Assembly: GCA_035555315.1 (NCBI GenBank)
Contig: DATMGU010000019.1
Location: forward strand, 1-64,000
DNA: 64,000 bases
Direction: 5' to 3'
Source of the DNA: DATMGU01 sp035555315
Lineage (GTDB): Bacteria > Pseudomonadota > Alphaproteobacteria > ATCC43930 > CGMCC-115725
The translations under genes and the position numbers were made by a program. Within the stretch, counting starts at the first letter, position 1. Every line of letters begins with the position of its first letter. This document shows, piece by piece, positions 53,142 through 61,815 of this stretch. The notes beneath the pieces were generated by a model that was not told the DNA's origin, did not search any database, and saw nothing but the letters and a program-made list of their open reading frames with translations.

Positions 53142-54481
53142 GCCGTTTGCTCCAGGACCCGCTGCTCGCCGGGATCGGCGCCTTGCGCGCGCAGGCGGCG
53201 TTGCAAGGCGCCGACATCGACCGCCCGCACGGTCGTGCCGGCGGATAGCGCCATCGCGGCGGCGATGCCGGCGGCCTCGCCCATCGCCATGCAGGGCGGG
53301 ATCTCGCGGGAAATCTTCTGCGCCTGCGTCGTCGCGGAATAATGCCGGCCCGCGACCAGCAGCTGGTCGACTTCCTTGGGCAGTAGAGCGCGGTACGGCG
53401 TGTAGTAATCGCGGCCGCGCGCGATGCTGTCGGCGAACTGCACGCGGCCGGTCACGTCCTCCTTGGTGACGACGTATTCGCCGGCCAATTGGCGGGTCTG
53501 CCGCACCCCGGTCTGCGGCGCCACATCCACCACGTAGCAATCGGCGAAGCCCGGCAGCTTGGCGCGGGCATGCTCCACCATCCGCTTGATGCGCCTGCGC
53601 CCTTCGAACTCGGCCTCGGTCAGATCCTCCACCTTCATGCCGTCCAGCCCGGTCATATGCGGGCAGTTGCACCAGACGATCCCGGGCAGCGGCGTCTTCA
53701 GCCACCAATAATCCCAGGACCCGCCGATGATCCGACGCGCTTCGAGGTCGAGCACCGCGTGACGCTCCGGCTCCTCGAACTGGAACCGCTCGGCTTCCTC
53801 GGTATCGACCCCGCCCAGACGGAACACGGTGGTCACCATATAGGTGCCATGGACGAAAGCGGCGCCGGCGCTGGCCGCGACGTCGAGATCCCCGGTCGAA
53901 TCGATCACCACCGAGCCCATGATCGCCTGGCGCCCGGCCTTGCTGTCGACGACCACCCCCTCGATGCGGCCATCGCGGACGATGCTCGCCGAGAACCAGC
54001 TATGCAGCCGGACATCGACACCGGCCTCCCGGATCATGTCGCAGGACGCGGTCTTCCAGCCATCGGGGTCGAAGGCCACGGCGTAGCAGATCGGATGCGG
54101 GCGGGTGCGGATGTTGAAATCGAACAGGCCCCAGCGCGACCATTTGCGGAACATCGCCGGATCATGGCCGCGCTCCGCCTCCGGCGGATAGATCGCGAGC
54201 TTTTGCGCGTGCATCCGGTCGACCAGTTCCTGGCAGATGCCGCGCACCGTGATCTCCGACCCGCTGCACATGTCGTCCAGCACCAGCACCATGCCGCCCG
54301 AGGCAAGGCCGCCGAGATGGGCATAGCGTTCGACCAGGCAGACCGAGGCGCCGTTGCGCGCGGCGGCGATAGCCGCGCTGAACCCCGCCGGACCGCCGCC
54401 GACCACGACCACGTCGGCACGGGCCACAACCGGCAAGGACCGCCCTGGTTCGCTATAGGTATCGGCCATGATGGTTCCCAT
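53138..54481 (-). CDS. FAD-dependent oxidoreductase (FAD_oxidored family)
   Basis: The 447-residue product has the N-terminal FAD motif ADVVVVGGGPAGFSAAIAAARNGASV and the later ATTQAQKISREIPPCMAMGEAAGIAAAMAL. It resembles uncharacterised flavoproteins related to tricarballylate or succinate-type dehydrogenases. Its stop overlaps the CoA-transferase start by 4 bp. The role in the pathway is inferred as oxidation before or after CoA activation. The exact start (54481 or ATG at 54469) is uncertain. Confidence 0.87.
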   Translation of the reverse strand: MGTIMADTYSEPGRSLPVVARADVVVVGGGPAGFSAAIAAARNGASVCLVERYAHLGGLASGGMVLVLDDMCSGSEITVRGICQELVDRMHAQKLAIYPPEAERGHDPAMFRKWSRWGLFDFNIRTRPHPICYAVAFDPDGWKTASCDMIREAGVDVRLHSWFSASIVRDGRIEGVVVDSKAGRQAIMGSVVIDSTGDLDVAASAGAAFVHGTYMVTTVFRLGGVDTEEAERFQFEEPERHAVLDLEARRIIGGSWDYWWLKTPLPGIVWCNCPHMTGLDGMKVEDLTEAEFEGRRRIKRMVEHARAKLPGFADCYVVDVAPQTGVRQTRQLAGEYVVTKEDVTGRVQFADSIARGRDYYTPYRALLPKEVDQLLVAGRHYSATTQAQKISREIPPCMAMGEAAGIAAAMALSAGTTVRAVDVGALQRRLRAQGADPGEQRVLEQTA

Positions 54482-54484
54482 CGT

Positions 54485-55333
54485 TTAAAGGGGGGAGGAC
54501 GCCCAGCGACCGCAGAGGCGTTCGAATGCCGCGATCAGGAGGAAGAACAGCACCGAGAACGCCGAGCCGCAGGCGATCACCGCGTAGAGCATCGCGCTGT
54601 CGAAATTGTAGGTCGCCTGGATGATCAGCGCGCCGATGCCGACCTGGCTGCCGATCCATTCGCCGACGATGGCGCCGACGACGGCGGTGCTGCTGGCGAT
54701 CTTCAGCGCCGAGAACAGATAAGGGATCGAGCTGGGCAGGCGCAGCTTGACCAGCACTTCCCAGCGGCTGGCGGACAGCACATGCATCAGCTCCAGCGCC
54801 TGCGGGCTGACCGCCCTCAACCCGCGAACCATGTTCACCAGGGTTGGAAAGAAGCAGACGATGGCGGCGATCGTGATCTTCGGCGCCATGCCATTGCCGA
54901 GCAACAGAACCAGGATCGGCGCCTTGGCGACCACCGGGATCGAATTGATCAGCACGACGATCGGAAAGAACGCCTGTTCGATCGGCTTCGCATGCACGAA
55001 CAACGTCGCCAGCAGGATCGAGGCGAGGTTGCCGATCAGGAAGCCGCACACCGCCTCGATCGCGGTGACCTCCAAATTGTCCATCAACATGCCGAACTGA
55101 TGGACGAGCGTCAGGGCGACGACCTGCGGCGCCGGTGCGATGAACGGCTTTACATCGAAGACCGCGATCAGCGCCCACCACAGCAGCAGCAACGAGGCCG
55201 CCCCGAGCAAGGGCAGCATGCGCTGCCGCCGGCGCGCGCGCCGAATCGTCGTCAGCCACGCCGCATGCGCGTCGCTGCGGCTGCCGCCGGCCGAGCGGGA
55301 AAGGCTGCCGAGGTTCACATCCCCGGCCATCAA
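54485..55333 (-). CDS. ABC transporter permease (SsuC/TauC/nitrate type)
   Basis: This 282-residue permease has six predicted helices and the EAA region of the nitrate/sulfonate/bicarbonate type (ALELMHVLSASRWEVLVKLRLPSSIPYLFSALKIASSTAVVG). Its start overlaps the ATPase stop by 4 bp. With the ATPase and binding protein it forms an importer for an unknown small anion or heterocycle. Confidence 0.92.
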   Translation of the reverse strand: MMAGDVNLGSLSRSAGGSRSDAHAAWLTTIRRARRRQRMLPLLGAASLLLLWWALIAVFDVKPFIAPAPQVVALTLVHQFGMLMDNLEVTAIEAVCGFLIGNLASILLATLFVHAKPIEQAFFPIVVLINSIPVVAKAPILVLLLGNGMAPKITIAAIVCFFPTLVNMVRGLRAVSPQALELMHVLSASRWEVLVKLRLPSSIPYLFSALKIASSTAVVGAIVGEWIGSQVGIGALIIQATYNFDSAMLYAVIACGSAFSVLFFLLIAAFERLCGRWASSPL

Positions 55334-56115
55334 CAGGTCTCCAAAATCGCGCGCAGCCGCGCCGCGAGGGCAACGAATTCCGGCGTCTCGCGCACCGCCA
55401 AGCGGCGCGGCCCGGGCAGATCGACCGGAACGATCTCGCGCACCCGGCCCGGACGAGCGGCCAGCATCAGGACCTGCTGGCCGAGGAAGGCCGCCTCGTT
55501 GATGCTGTGCGTGACGAACAGGATGGTGGTGCCCGTCTCCCGCCAGATCCGCAGCAGTTCCTCGTTCAGCCGATCGCGGGTGATCTCGTCGAGCGCGCCG
55601 AACGGCTCGTCCATCAGCAGAATTCTGGGGCCGCTCAGCAGGGCACGGGCGATCGAGACGCGCTGGCGCATGCCGCCGGAGAGTTCGTGCGGCAATGCCC
55701 GCTCCGAACCCGCCAGGCCGACCAAGGCGAGCAGCGCTTCGGGCGTCATGTCGCCGTGCGCCGCGCGGTGGCGACCGACCTCCAGCGGCAACCGAACATT
55801 GTCGAGCGCGGTGCGCCAGGGCAACAAGGCCGCATCCTGAAACACGAAGCCGATATCGCGCCGCCGCCGGGCCGCCTGCGGCGTCTGGCCGAGAACGCTC
55901 ACCTGGCCGGCACTCGGCTGGATGATGTCGGCGACGACCCGGAGCAAGGTCGACTTGCCGCAGCCGGACGGGCCGAGCAGGGTCAGAAAACCGCCCGCCT
56001 CCAAGGTCAGCGAAATGTCTTCGAGCGCCGTCACCTCGCGCCGCTCGCTCATGAAACGGACGGTAACGCCACGCAGCTCGACGGCCGGCGCTGGCCGCTG
56101 CGCCACCGCCAACAT
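55330..56115 (-). CDS. ABC transporter ATP-binding protein (SsuB/TauB type)
   Basis: This ATPase has 261 residues: Walker A GPSGCGKSTLL, Q-loop GFVFQDAALLPWRT, signature LSGGMRQRVSIARALL, Walker B ILLMDEPFGALDEITR and THSINEAAFL. It lies 1 bp from the binding-protein gene stop and overlaps the permease start by 4 bp. Confidence 0.95.
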   Translation of the reverse strand: MLAVAQRPAPAVELRGVTVRFMSERREVTALEDISLTLEAGGFLTLLGPSGCGKSTLLRVVADIIQPSAGQVSVLGQTPQAARRRRDIGFVFQDAALLPWRTALDNVRLPLEVGRHRAAHGDMTPEALLALVGLAGSERALPHELSGGMRQRVSIARALLSGPRILLMDEPFGALDEITRDRLNEELLRIWRETGTTILFVTHSINEAAFLGQQVLMLAARPGRVREIVPVDLPGPRRLAVRETPEFVALAARLRAILETC

Positions 56116-56116
56116 C

Positions 56117-57148
56117 TCAGCCGATCTTCGGGCGGCTATCGGCGGTGGCGTTGAGGATGTCCAGCGTCATGACCTCGTCGAGCTTGGGGGTGCGCTTGCT
56201 GAATTGGCCAAGGCTCGCATAAAGGTCGATTTGCTCCTGCCAGACCGCCGGATCCATGGTGCCCCAGCCGCCCGCGGCCGTCCGCGCGTCGAAGGCGTAG
56301 TCCAGCATGACGTCGGCCGCGGCACGCTCGTCGACGGCCGTGAGGTTCGGAAACTGCTTCATCAGCAGGTCGACCGCCTTGTCCCGATTGGCATGGGCGT
56401 AGCCCCAGCCCCTGCCCGCCGCGCGCAGGAAACGCTGCAGCATTTCCGGATGGCCGCCGATGGTCTCGGGCGTCGCGTAATAGGGGTTGGCATATAAGCG
56501 GACCCCGGCATCCCAGAGTCGCATCTGAACCTGGTCGGGTCCGAGCACCTTGAGCGCCGTCGTGTTGGTCAGCCAGCCGGTGACCACGTCGACCTGGCCG
56601 GTCATGATCGGCATCATATCCGAGCCGATCGTCACCACCTGGACGTCCTTGGGGTCGATACCGTTCTTCAGCAGCACCGCGCGCAGCAGGATAGCGCCGG
56701 TCGCCTGGATGCCGACCTTCTTGCCCCGCAGATCGGCCGGCACGCGCACCGGATTTTTCGCCAGCGAGAAGAACGCATAGGGATGCTTTTGCGCCGAGAC
56801 CGCGAAGCAGCGGACCGGCAGATCCTGCGACGCGGCCAGCATGAGAGACGGGCTGGAGGAGACCTGGCCGACCGTCGACCGTCCCGCCGCCACGACCGCG
56901 ACGCCATCGTTATTGGGACCACCGGGCTGGATGCGCAGATCGAGCCCCTCATCGGCGAAGTAACCGAGCTGCTGGGCGACCGCCTCACCGAGTTGGTTGC
57001 CGCCGCCGATCCAGCCAAGCTGCATCTCGATCGGCTGGGTGGTGGCGCCGCTGGCTCGCCGCCCGAGCGCGACGGTCAGGGACGCGGCGGCACCGGTCCA
57101 CATGATCCGGCGCCGTGAAACCGATGCGGAACATCCTAAGATCGCCAC
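56117..57148 (-). CDS. Periplasmic binding protein, NMT1/THI5/SsuA-like
   Basis: This 343-residue solute-binding protein begins with a twin-arginine-like signal (SVSRRRIMWTGAAASLTVALG), suggesting Tat export. The mature protein has IEMQLGWIGGGNQLGEAVAQQLGYFADEGLDLRI and QPGGPNNDGVAVVAAGRSTVGQVSSSP, NMT1/THI5-type sequences. The GTG start (57148) has AGGGG about 8 bp upstream. It is the first gene of the eight-gene operon, and the ligand is unknown. Confidence 0.9.
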   Translation of the reverse strand: MAILGCSASVSRRRIMWTGAAASLTVALGRRASGATTQPIEMQLGWIGGGNQLGEAVAQQLGYFADEGLDLRIQPGGPNNDGVAVVAAGRSTVGQVSSSPSLMLAASQDLPVRCFAVSAQKHPYAFFSLAKNPVRVPADLRGKKVGIQATGAILLRAVLLKNGIDPKDVQVVTIGSDMMPIMTGQVDVVTGWLTNTTALKVLGPDQVQMRLWDAGVRLYANPYYATPETIGGHPEMLQRFLRAAGRGWGYAHANRDKAVDLLMKQFPNLTAVDERAAADVMLDYAFDARTAAGGWGTMDPAVWQEQIDLYASLGQFSKRTPKLDEVMTLDILNATADSRPKIG

Positions 57149-57287
57149 GGCGCCACCCCTGTGCTTGAAAGAAAGCGTAGGGTCGCATTAGAGGGCTATG
57201 CCCGCCAGAACCATTTTATGTCATATGCGTTGCCGTTTTGGCATCACCTCGACCACGCTGACGAACCGGGCGACGCGTCCCCGCCGA

Positions 57288-58391
57288 TCAGCTTTTGGCC
57301 TTGTCGCCCGCGGCCGCGAGAAAAGCATCCCACAGCACCGCCAGCGCCGGATCGCACCCCAGTTCCGGATGGCCCTGCAGACCGATGAAGAAGGGATGAC
57401 CCGGCAGTTCCAGCGCGTCGACCACTCCGGATGGGTCGGTCTGATGCAGCACGGCGCCGCCGAAGCCGTGCGCAACCGCCTCCGGGTTCAGGTGATAGCG
57501 GTAGTTCATGCGCACCCGCATGGCTTCCGACAGCAGCCCGGCGAGGCGCGTACCCGCCATCGGCCGGAACGGCCGATCGCCCAGACAGTGGATCGGCGCG
57601 CCGGTATCGTCGTGTAGGCGCACCAGACTGCGCCGTGGACCCGGCCCTAAAACCTCCTCGAAATCGGCATCGGGCCACAGCGCGTCGCGCATCAGAGCGG
57701 TCGCCATGCTCTGCATGCCAAGGCAGAGGCCGAACACCGGCAACCCGCTGTCACGCGCCGATCTCGCCGCCGCGATTTGGGCCACGGTCTGGGTCATGTC
57801 GCAGCCACCCGGCAAAATCAGCCCGTGGAGCGTATCGGGTACGCCATGGGCCAGCACCTCGGCGGCTGGCAGTGGCACCGGTTCGACCAGCCGCCCAGCA
57901 CGGTCGGCGACATCGCCAAGGCGCGCCAGGACGGCCGGATTGACCGTGCGAAGATGCCGATCGTCGCCCAGGATACCAATGCGCAACACCGGCCCCTCGG
58001 GGGGGACCGGCCTAGCCGCGGCGGGGCGGCCGAACCGGTCGAGGGTGAGCGGCACAGACGCCGCCGCGCGACGTTCCAGCTTTTGGCCACAGACGCTCGC
58101 CGGATCGAAGATCGAGGGGTCGGGAACGGCGAGCACGAGAGAGGCGCGGGACGAGGCCCAATCCGGCGTCGGCGGCATAGCCGTATCGCTCGCCCATTCC
58201 AGCCAAAAGGCCCCGTTCGGCCAGAGCGCGCCATGCGCGGCGACGAACTCCGTATGGGGCGGCGGCAAGCCGGCATCGGCCGCGGGAGCGAGCCGCGCCA
58301 CGCCGACCGTCTCGCCATCGCGCCGCAAGGTGCGGATCAGGGCGGCCGCCGCGAGCTCGGCCCCGATGCCTTCCACCGTGATGACGCGCAT
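57288..58391 (-). CDS. Class I glutamine-amidotransferase-like protein with unusual N-terminal region
   Basis: The C-terminal ~230 residues form a class-I amidotransferase/C26-type domain. The nucleophile is Cys223 in FGLCLGMQS and the His/Glu pair lies in GLQGHPELG, as in CTP synthase or gamma-glutamyl hydrolases. The N-terminal ~130 residues (MRVITVEGIGAELAA) resemble no domain I can name firmly; it could be a degenerate synthetase half. It is the last gene of the operon, 2 bp after the M24 gene. It may hydrolyse a gamma-glutamyl or glutamine-derived bond. Confidence 0.75.
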   Translation of the reverse strand: MRVITVEGIGAELAAAALIRTLRRDGETVGVARLAPAADAGLPPPHTEFVAAHGALWPNGAFWLEWASDTAMPPTPDWASSRASLVLAVPDPSIFDPASVCGQKLERRAAASVPLTLDRFGRPAAARPVPPEGPVLRIGILGDDRHLRTVNPAVLARLGDVADRAGRLVEPVPLPAAEVLAHGVPDTLHGLILPGGCDMTQTVAQIAAARSARDSGLPVFGLCLGMQSMATALMRDALWPDADFEEVLGPGPRRSLVRLHDDTGAPIHCLGDRPFRPMAGTRLAGLLSEAMRVRMNYRYHLNPEAVAHGFGGAVLHQTDPSGVVDALELPGHPFFIGLQGHPELGCDPALAVLWDAFLAAAGDKAKS

Positions 58392-58393
58392 CG

Positions 58394-59554
58394 TCAGACC
58401 ACGTGGATCTGGCGCGGCACGGTGCCGAGCAGACGGCAGCCGGTTTCCGTCACCACGATGGATTCGCTGAGCCCGACGGTGAAGACACCGTATTCGCGCA
58501 GCGCCGTCGGCACGTGGAAGCACATGTTCGGTTCCAGCGGCACGTCGACGCCATCGAACAGGCTGAGCACCTGCCACTCGCCCCAGTCCGGCGCGAAAGC
58601 GATGCCGAGGGAATAGCCGGTGCGCTTGCGGTAGCGCTCGGTCATGCCGGCGGCGTCGATTACCCGCTGCGCGGCACGATGGGCCTCGGCGCAGGTGACG
58701 CCGGGCCTCACCGTGTCGAGCACCGAGGCGAGCGCCTCCTGCACCACCACTTCCAATTGCCGGGCGAGCGGCGGCGGTTCGCCGATCCAGCCGGTACGCA
58801 TCAGCCCGGTATGGTACCGGTTGTAGCAGCCGGACATTTCGAGGAACACCGCGTCGCCCTGCGCCAGCACCCGGCGGCGCCAGGTGGCATGCGGCACGCC
58901 GGAGCGCGGGCCGGACGAGACCAGCGGCTCCATGCCCATGTATTCGGCACCGGCGGCGATGGCGGCGTGCATCATCTCGGCGACCAGGTCGTTCTCGGTC
59001 GCCCCGGCCCGGATCGCCGCGAGCCCGGCCGCGATGCCGGCATCGGCCTGGCGACCGCTCTCCTCCAGCGCCGCGACCTCCGCCGGCGATTTCACCCGGC
59101 GCAGCGTCTCGACGATGCCGGTCGCATCGGCCACCTTGGGCAGCGCCTCGGTCAGGGCTTCGTAGAAGCTGATGGGCAGGAACCAGCCGCCCTTCTCGAT
59201 CGCAACCCGCTTGCCGGCAAGGCCGAGACGGCCGAGCGCCGCCACCACCAGCCCGGCCGGCGTCACCCCGTCGCCATAGGTCTCGTAGGTTTCCAGGAAG
59301 CTGTTGCGCAGAAAGTTGGTGAGTTCGAGCTGGCGCAGCAGGAACAAAGGCGCGCCGTCGGTCGGCAGGATCAGGCATTGGAAGGTGTAATAGCCGGGCG
59401 TCTGCTGCCCGGTCAGGTAGAAGATGTTCTCCGGCCCGGTGAAGACGGCGCCATCCAGGCCCTTGGCGGCGAGTGCCGCCCGCACCCGGCCCAGGCGAGT
59501 TGCGTATTCCGCCTGCGGGAAGGCGGCCTCGATGCCGCGCGACGGATCAGTCAT
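58394..59554 (-). CDS. Creatinase/DoeA-like M24 (pita-bread) hydrolase lacking canonical metal ligands
   Basis: The 386-residue product has an N-terminal creatinase_N domain (ARLGRVRAALAAKGLDGAVFTGPENIFYLTGQ) and a C-terminal pita-bread fold. The usual two-Asp motif is replaced: Glu239 stands at the first position (FLEMSGCYNRYHTG) and Gly250 at the second. GYSLGIAFAPDWGEW replaces the GHGIG segment. This pattern matches metal-independent creatinase and ectoine-hydrolase (DoeA) enzymes. It probably hydrolyses a cyclic or amidino amino-acid derivative. Start ATG 59554; 4-bp overlap with the enolase-family gene. Confidence 0.82.
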   Translation of the reverse strand: MTDPSRGIEAAFPQAEYATRLGRVRAALAAKGLDGAVFTGPENIFYLTGQQTPGYYTFQCLILPTDGAPLFLLRQLELTNFLRNSFLETYETYGDGVTPAGLVVAALGRLGLAGKRVAIEKGGWFLPISFYEALTEALPKVADATGIVETLRRVKSPAEVAALEESGRQADAGIAAGLAAIRAGATENDLVAEMMHAAIAAGAEYMGMEPLVSSGPRSGVPHATWRRRVLAQGDAVFLEMSGCYNRYHTGLMRTGWIGEPPPLARQLEVVVQEALASVLDTVRPGVTCAEAHRAAQRVIDAAGMTERYRKRTGYSLGIAFAPDWGEWQVLSLFDGVDVPLEPNMCFHVPTALREYGVFTVGLSESIVVTETGCRLLGTVPRQIHVV

Positions 59555-60657
59555 GCGTTGTACTCCCAAAGAACCGTTCCGGTGTCGGCATGCCGCGCAA
59601 GGCCAATGCCTGGCCCGGGCGGCAGCACGAGATATCCATCGGCATAGGCGAGCGAGCCGGCCGGATCATCGGCCAGCCCGTCGGCGCCGTAGAGCTCCGC
59701 GCGCTGGGCCGCGAGGGCGACCGCGACATGGGCGGCGGCGAGGGTGCTGACGGCACCCTCGTTCATCTGACCGACCATGATGCCGATGCCAGCCTCGCGC
59801 AGCCGCCGCCCCGCCGCCATCAGCCGGTCGAGGCCGCCGAGCTTGGCGAGCTTCAGATGGGCAAGCGGTAACGGGCTGGGCAGCTCGATCAAACGCTCGA
59901 TCGAGGCCGCATCTGCCAGGCTTTCGTCGAGCATCAGCGGGACCGGCGATTTCGCCGAAAGACGCGCGATCGCGTCCCAGTCGTCGGCGGCGCTCGGCTG
60001 CTCCAGGTAGTCCATCCCAAGCGGCGCCAGGGCGGCGAGATGATCGGCCGCCTCGGCCGCGCTCCAGCTGCCATTGGCATCGGCGGAGAGGCGCAGCGCC
60101 GGGCCGAAACGGTGGCGCAGCAGTGCCAGCCGCCGCAGATCATCGGCGAAAGGACCGAAGCCGATGCGCAGTTTGAGATCGAGGAAGCCGCGCGCGGCAT
60201 AGGCGTCGGCGCGCTTCAGCAGGGTCGCGTCGTCGGTACGGAACAGCGTCTGGTTGGTCGCGACCCGCGCGGCCGCCGGACCGCCGAGCCAGACCGAGAG
60301 CGGCTGCCCGGCCGCGCGCGCGGCACCATCGGCCGCCGCGATCTCGATCAGCATGCGCGCCGGTGCCGGCAGATCGGGCAAGACGTCGTCCAGCGCCGGA
60401 ACCAGCCTCGACCACGGGGCCGTCCAATCGACCCGGCGGGCGGCGTCGAGACAGGCGGCGACCAACGTTTCGGCGTCGATGCCGGACAGATAGGCGATGT
60501 TCATCCGGCTGGCACCGAGTGCCACCACGGCATCGTCCTCGGTCACGACCAGGCGCAGCTCGTCAAGCATCGGCACGGCGCCCGAGGTCGCGGTGTGCAG
60601 CACCATCCCGTCGGCATAGCCGAGGTCGATGCGCGAGAGGCGGATCCGCCGTCCCAT
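59551..60657 (-). CDS. Enolase-superfamily (MR/MLE, dipeptide epimerase/NSAR-like) protein
   Basis: The 368-residue product has an N-terminal capping domain and a TIM barrel. Metal ligands Asp193 (SADANGSW), Glu219 (YLEQPSA) and Asp244 (LMLDESLA) and the distal Lys269 (HLKLAKLGG) are present. The usual KxK catalytic pair is KLR (Lys162, Arg164), so the second lysine is arginine. The family includes dipeptide epimerases and N-succinylamino-acid racemases, which often pair with M20 deacylases as here. It abuts the M20 gene and overlaps the M24 gene by 4 bp. Confidence 0.85.
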   Translation of the reverse strand: MGRRIRLSRIDLGYADGMVLHTATSGAVPMLDELRLVVTEDDAVVALGASRMNIAYLSGIDAETLVAACLDAARRVDWTAPWSRLVPALDDVLPDLPAPARMLIEIAAADGAARAAGQPLSVWLGGPAAARVATNQTLFRTDDATLLKRADAYAARGFLDLKLRIGFGPFADDLRRLALLRHRFGPALRLSADANGSWSAAEAADHLAALAPLGMDYLEQPSAADDWDAIARLSAKSPVPLMLDESLADAASIERLIELPSPLPLAHLKLAKLGGLDRLMAAGRRLREAGIGIMVGQMNEGAVSTLAAAHVAVALAAQRAELYGADGLADDPAGSLAYADGYLVLPPGPGIGLARHADTGTVLWEYNA

Positions 60658-61815
60658 TCAGGATGCCATCAGGGCACGCGCTATGTCGCGATAGATCAGC
60701 GCCGACGCGGCGAGTTCGGAACGCGGCACGAACTCATCGGGCTTGTGGGCGACCGCGAGATCGCCCGGCCCAAGCACCAGACCCTCGGCGCCGAGGGCGC
60801 GGAAATGCACGAGATCGCAGGCGCCCTGGAAGCCGAAGGGGCGCGGATCGACGACGCCGTGACGGCGGCCGGCCTCGATCGCCGCCTCGATGATCGGATG
60901 GTCCGGCGTGGTCCCCGAGGCGCCGCCGGTGGTCGGCTTCAGGGCCAGGATCTCGGTCTCGATGCCGTCCTCGCGCCGGGCGGCATCGAGCAGCTGGCGG
61001 ATTTCGTCGACCACTGCCGCCTCGGTTTCGCCCGGCACCAGGCGCCGGTCGAGCAGCAGCTCGCACGCATCCGGCACCATATTGTCGGCGAGGCCGGCCT
61101 GGGCGCGAGTCACGGTCAGGCTGGGCGGTCCGACCAGCGGATGGGCGCGACCGGCGAGCCCGAGATGGTAGGCCGCGAGCCGTGGCAGCAGGCGTCCGGC
61201 CTGGTAGATCGCGTTGACGCCCAGATCCGGCGTGCCGGAATGGGCGGTGCAGCCGCAGACCCGCACCAGCGGGCGCAGGCTGCCCTTATGGGCGATGATC
61301 GGTGCATTGCCGCTCGGCTCGCCGACCACCACCAGATCGACCTTCGGCCGACCCTCGGCGTAATGCCGCGCGCCACGGCTGGCGGCCTCCTCATCGGCCA
61401 CGAACACGCCGAGCAGCGTGCCCGACCAGGACGCCCGGTCGGCGGCGAGCAGCGCCATCGCCTCGATCATCGCGGCGAGCGGCCCCTTGGCGTCGCAGGC
61501 ACCGCGCGCCACCAGCCGGTCGCCCTGGGCACGCAGCCGCAGCGGATCGCCGGTCCAGCCGCCGCCCGCCGGAACCACGTCGATATGGGTGTTGAAGGCG
61601 AAGACCGGACCCGGACCGTTCGAGATCCGTCCGACGACGTTGGCACGGCCGGGCTCGAACACATCGGTCTCGACGGCGCAGCCGAGCGCGGCCAGTTCGC
61701 CGGCGATGAACTCGGCGCACTCCGCTTCCCGACCCGGCGGGTTCTGCGTGTCGAAGGCGACGAGCCGCGCCAGCCGCTCGACCAGTCTCGTCGTATCGTC
61801 CATCATCGCTCCCAT
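60658..61815 (-). CDS. M20-family metallopeptidase/amidohydrolase (ArgE/DapE-like)
   Basis: The 385-residue product has the M20 di-zinc layout: His in FNTHIDVVPAGGGW, Asp in ARGACDAKGPLAA, Glu-Glu in VADEEAASRG, Glu in VGEPSGNAP and the distal His in AHKPDEF. Such enzymes remove N-acyl groups from amino acids or cleave dipeptides. Its start overlaps the ATPase stop (TGATG) and the enolase-family gene begins directly after its stop. Confidence 0.93.
   Translation of the reverse strand: MGAMMDDTTRLVERLARLVAFDTQNPPGREAECAEFIAGELAALGCAVETDVFEPGRANVVGRISNGPGPVFAFNTHIDVVPAGGGWTGDPLRLRAQGDRLVARGACDAKGPLAAMIEAMALLAADRASWSGTLLGVFVADEEAASRGARHYAEGRPKVDLVVVGEPSGNAPIIAHKGSLRPLVRVCGCTAHSGTPDLGVNAIYQAGRLLPRLAAYHLGLAGRAHPLVGPPSLTVTRAQAGLADNMVPDACELLLDRRLVPGETEAAVVDEIRQLLDAARREDGIETEILALKPTTGGASGTTPDHPIIEAAIEAGRRHGVVDPRPFGFQGACDLVHFRALGAEGLVLGPGDLAVAHKPDEFVPRSELAASALIYRDIARALMAS

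Noticed and set aside
53489..55840. A 783-codon plus-strand frame opposite the FAD oxidoreductase and ABC permease
   Set aside because: It has the composition of a shadow of real genes on the minus strand and no recognisable domain.
57288..59378. A 696-residue fusion of the M24 and amidotransferase genes in one frame
   Set aside because: The first half is a shadow frame of the M24 gene; the amidotransferase gene has its own ATG at 58391, immediately after the M24 stop.
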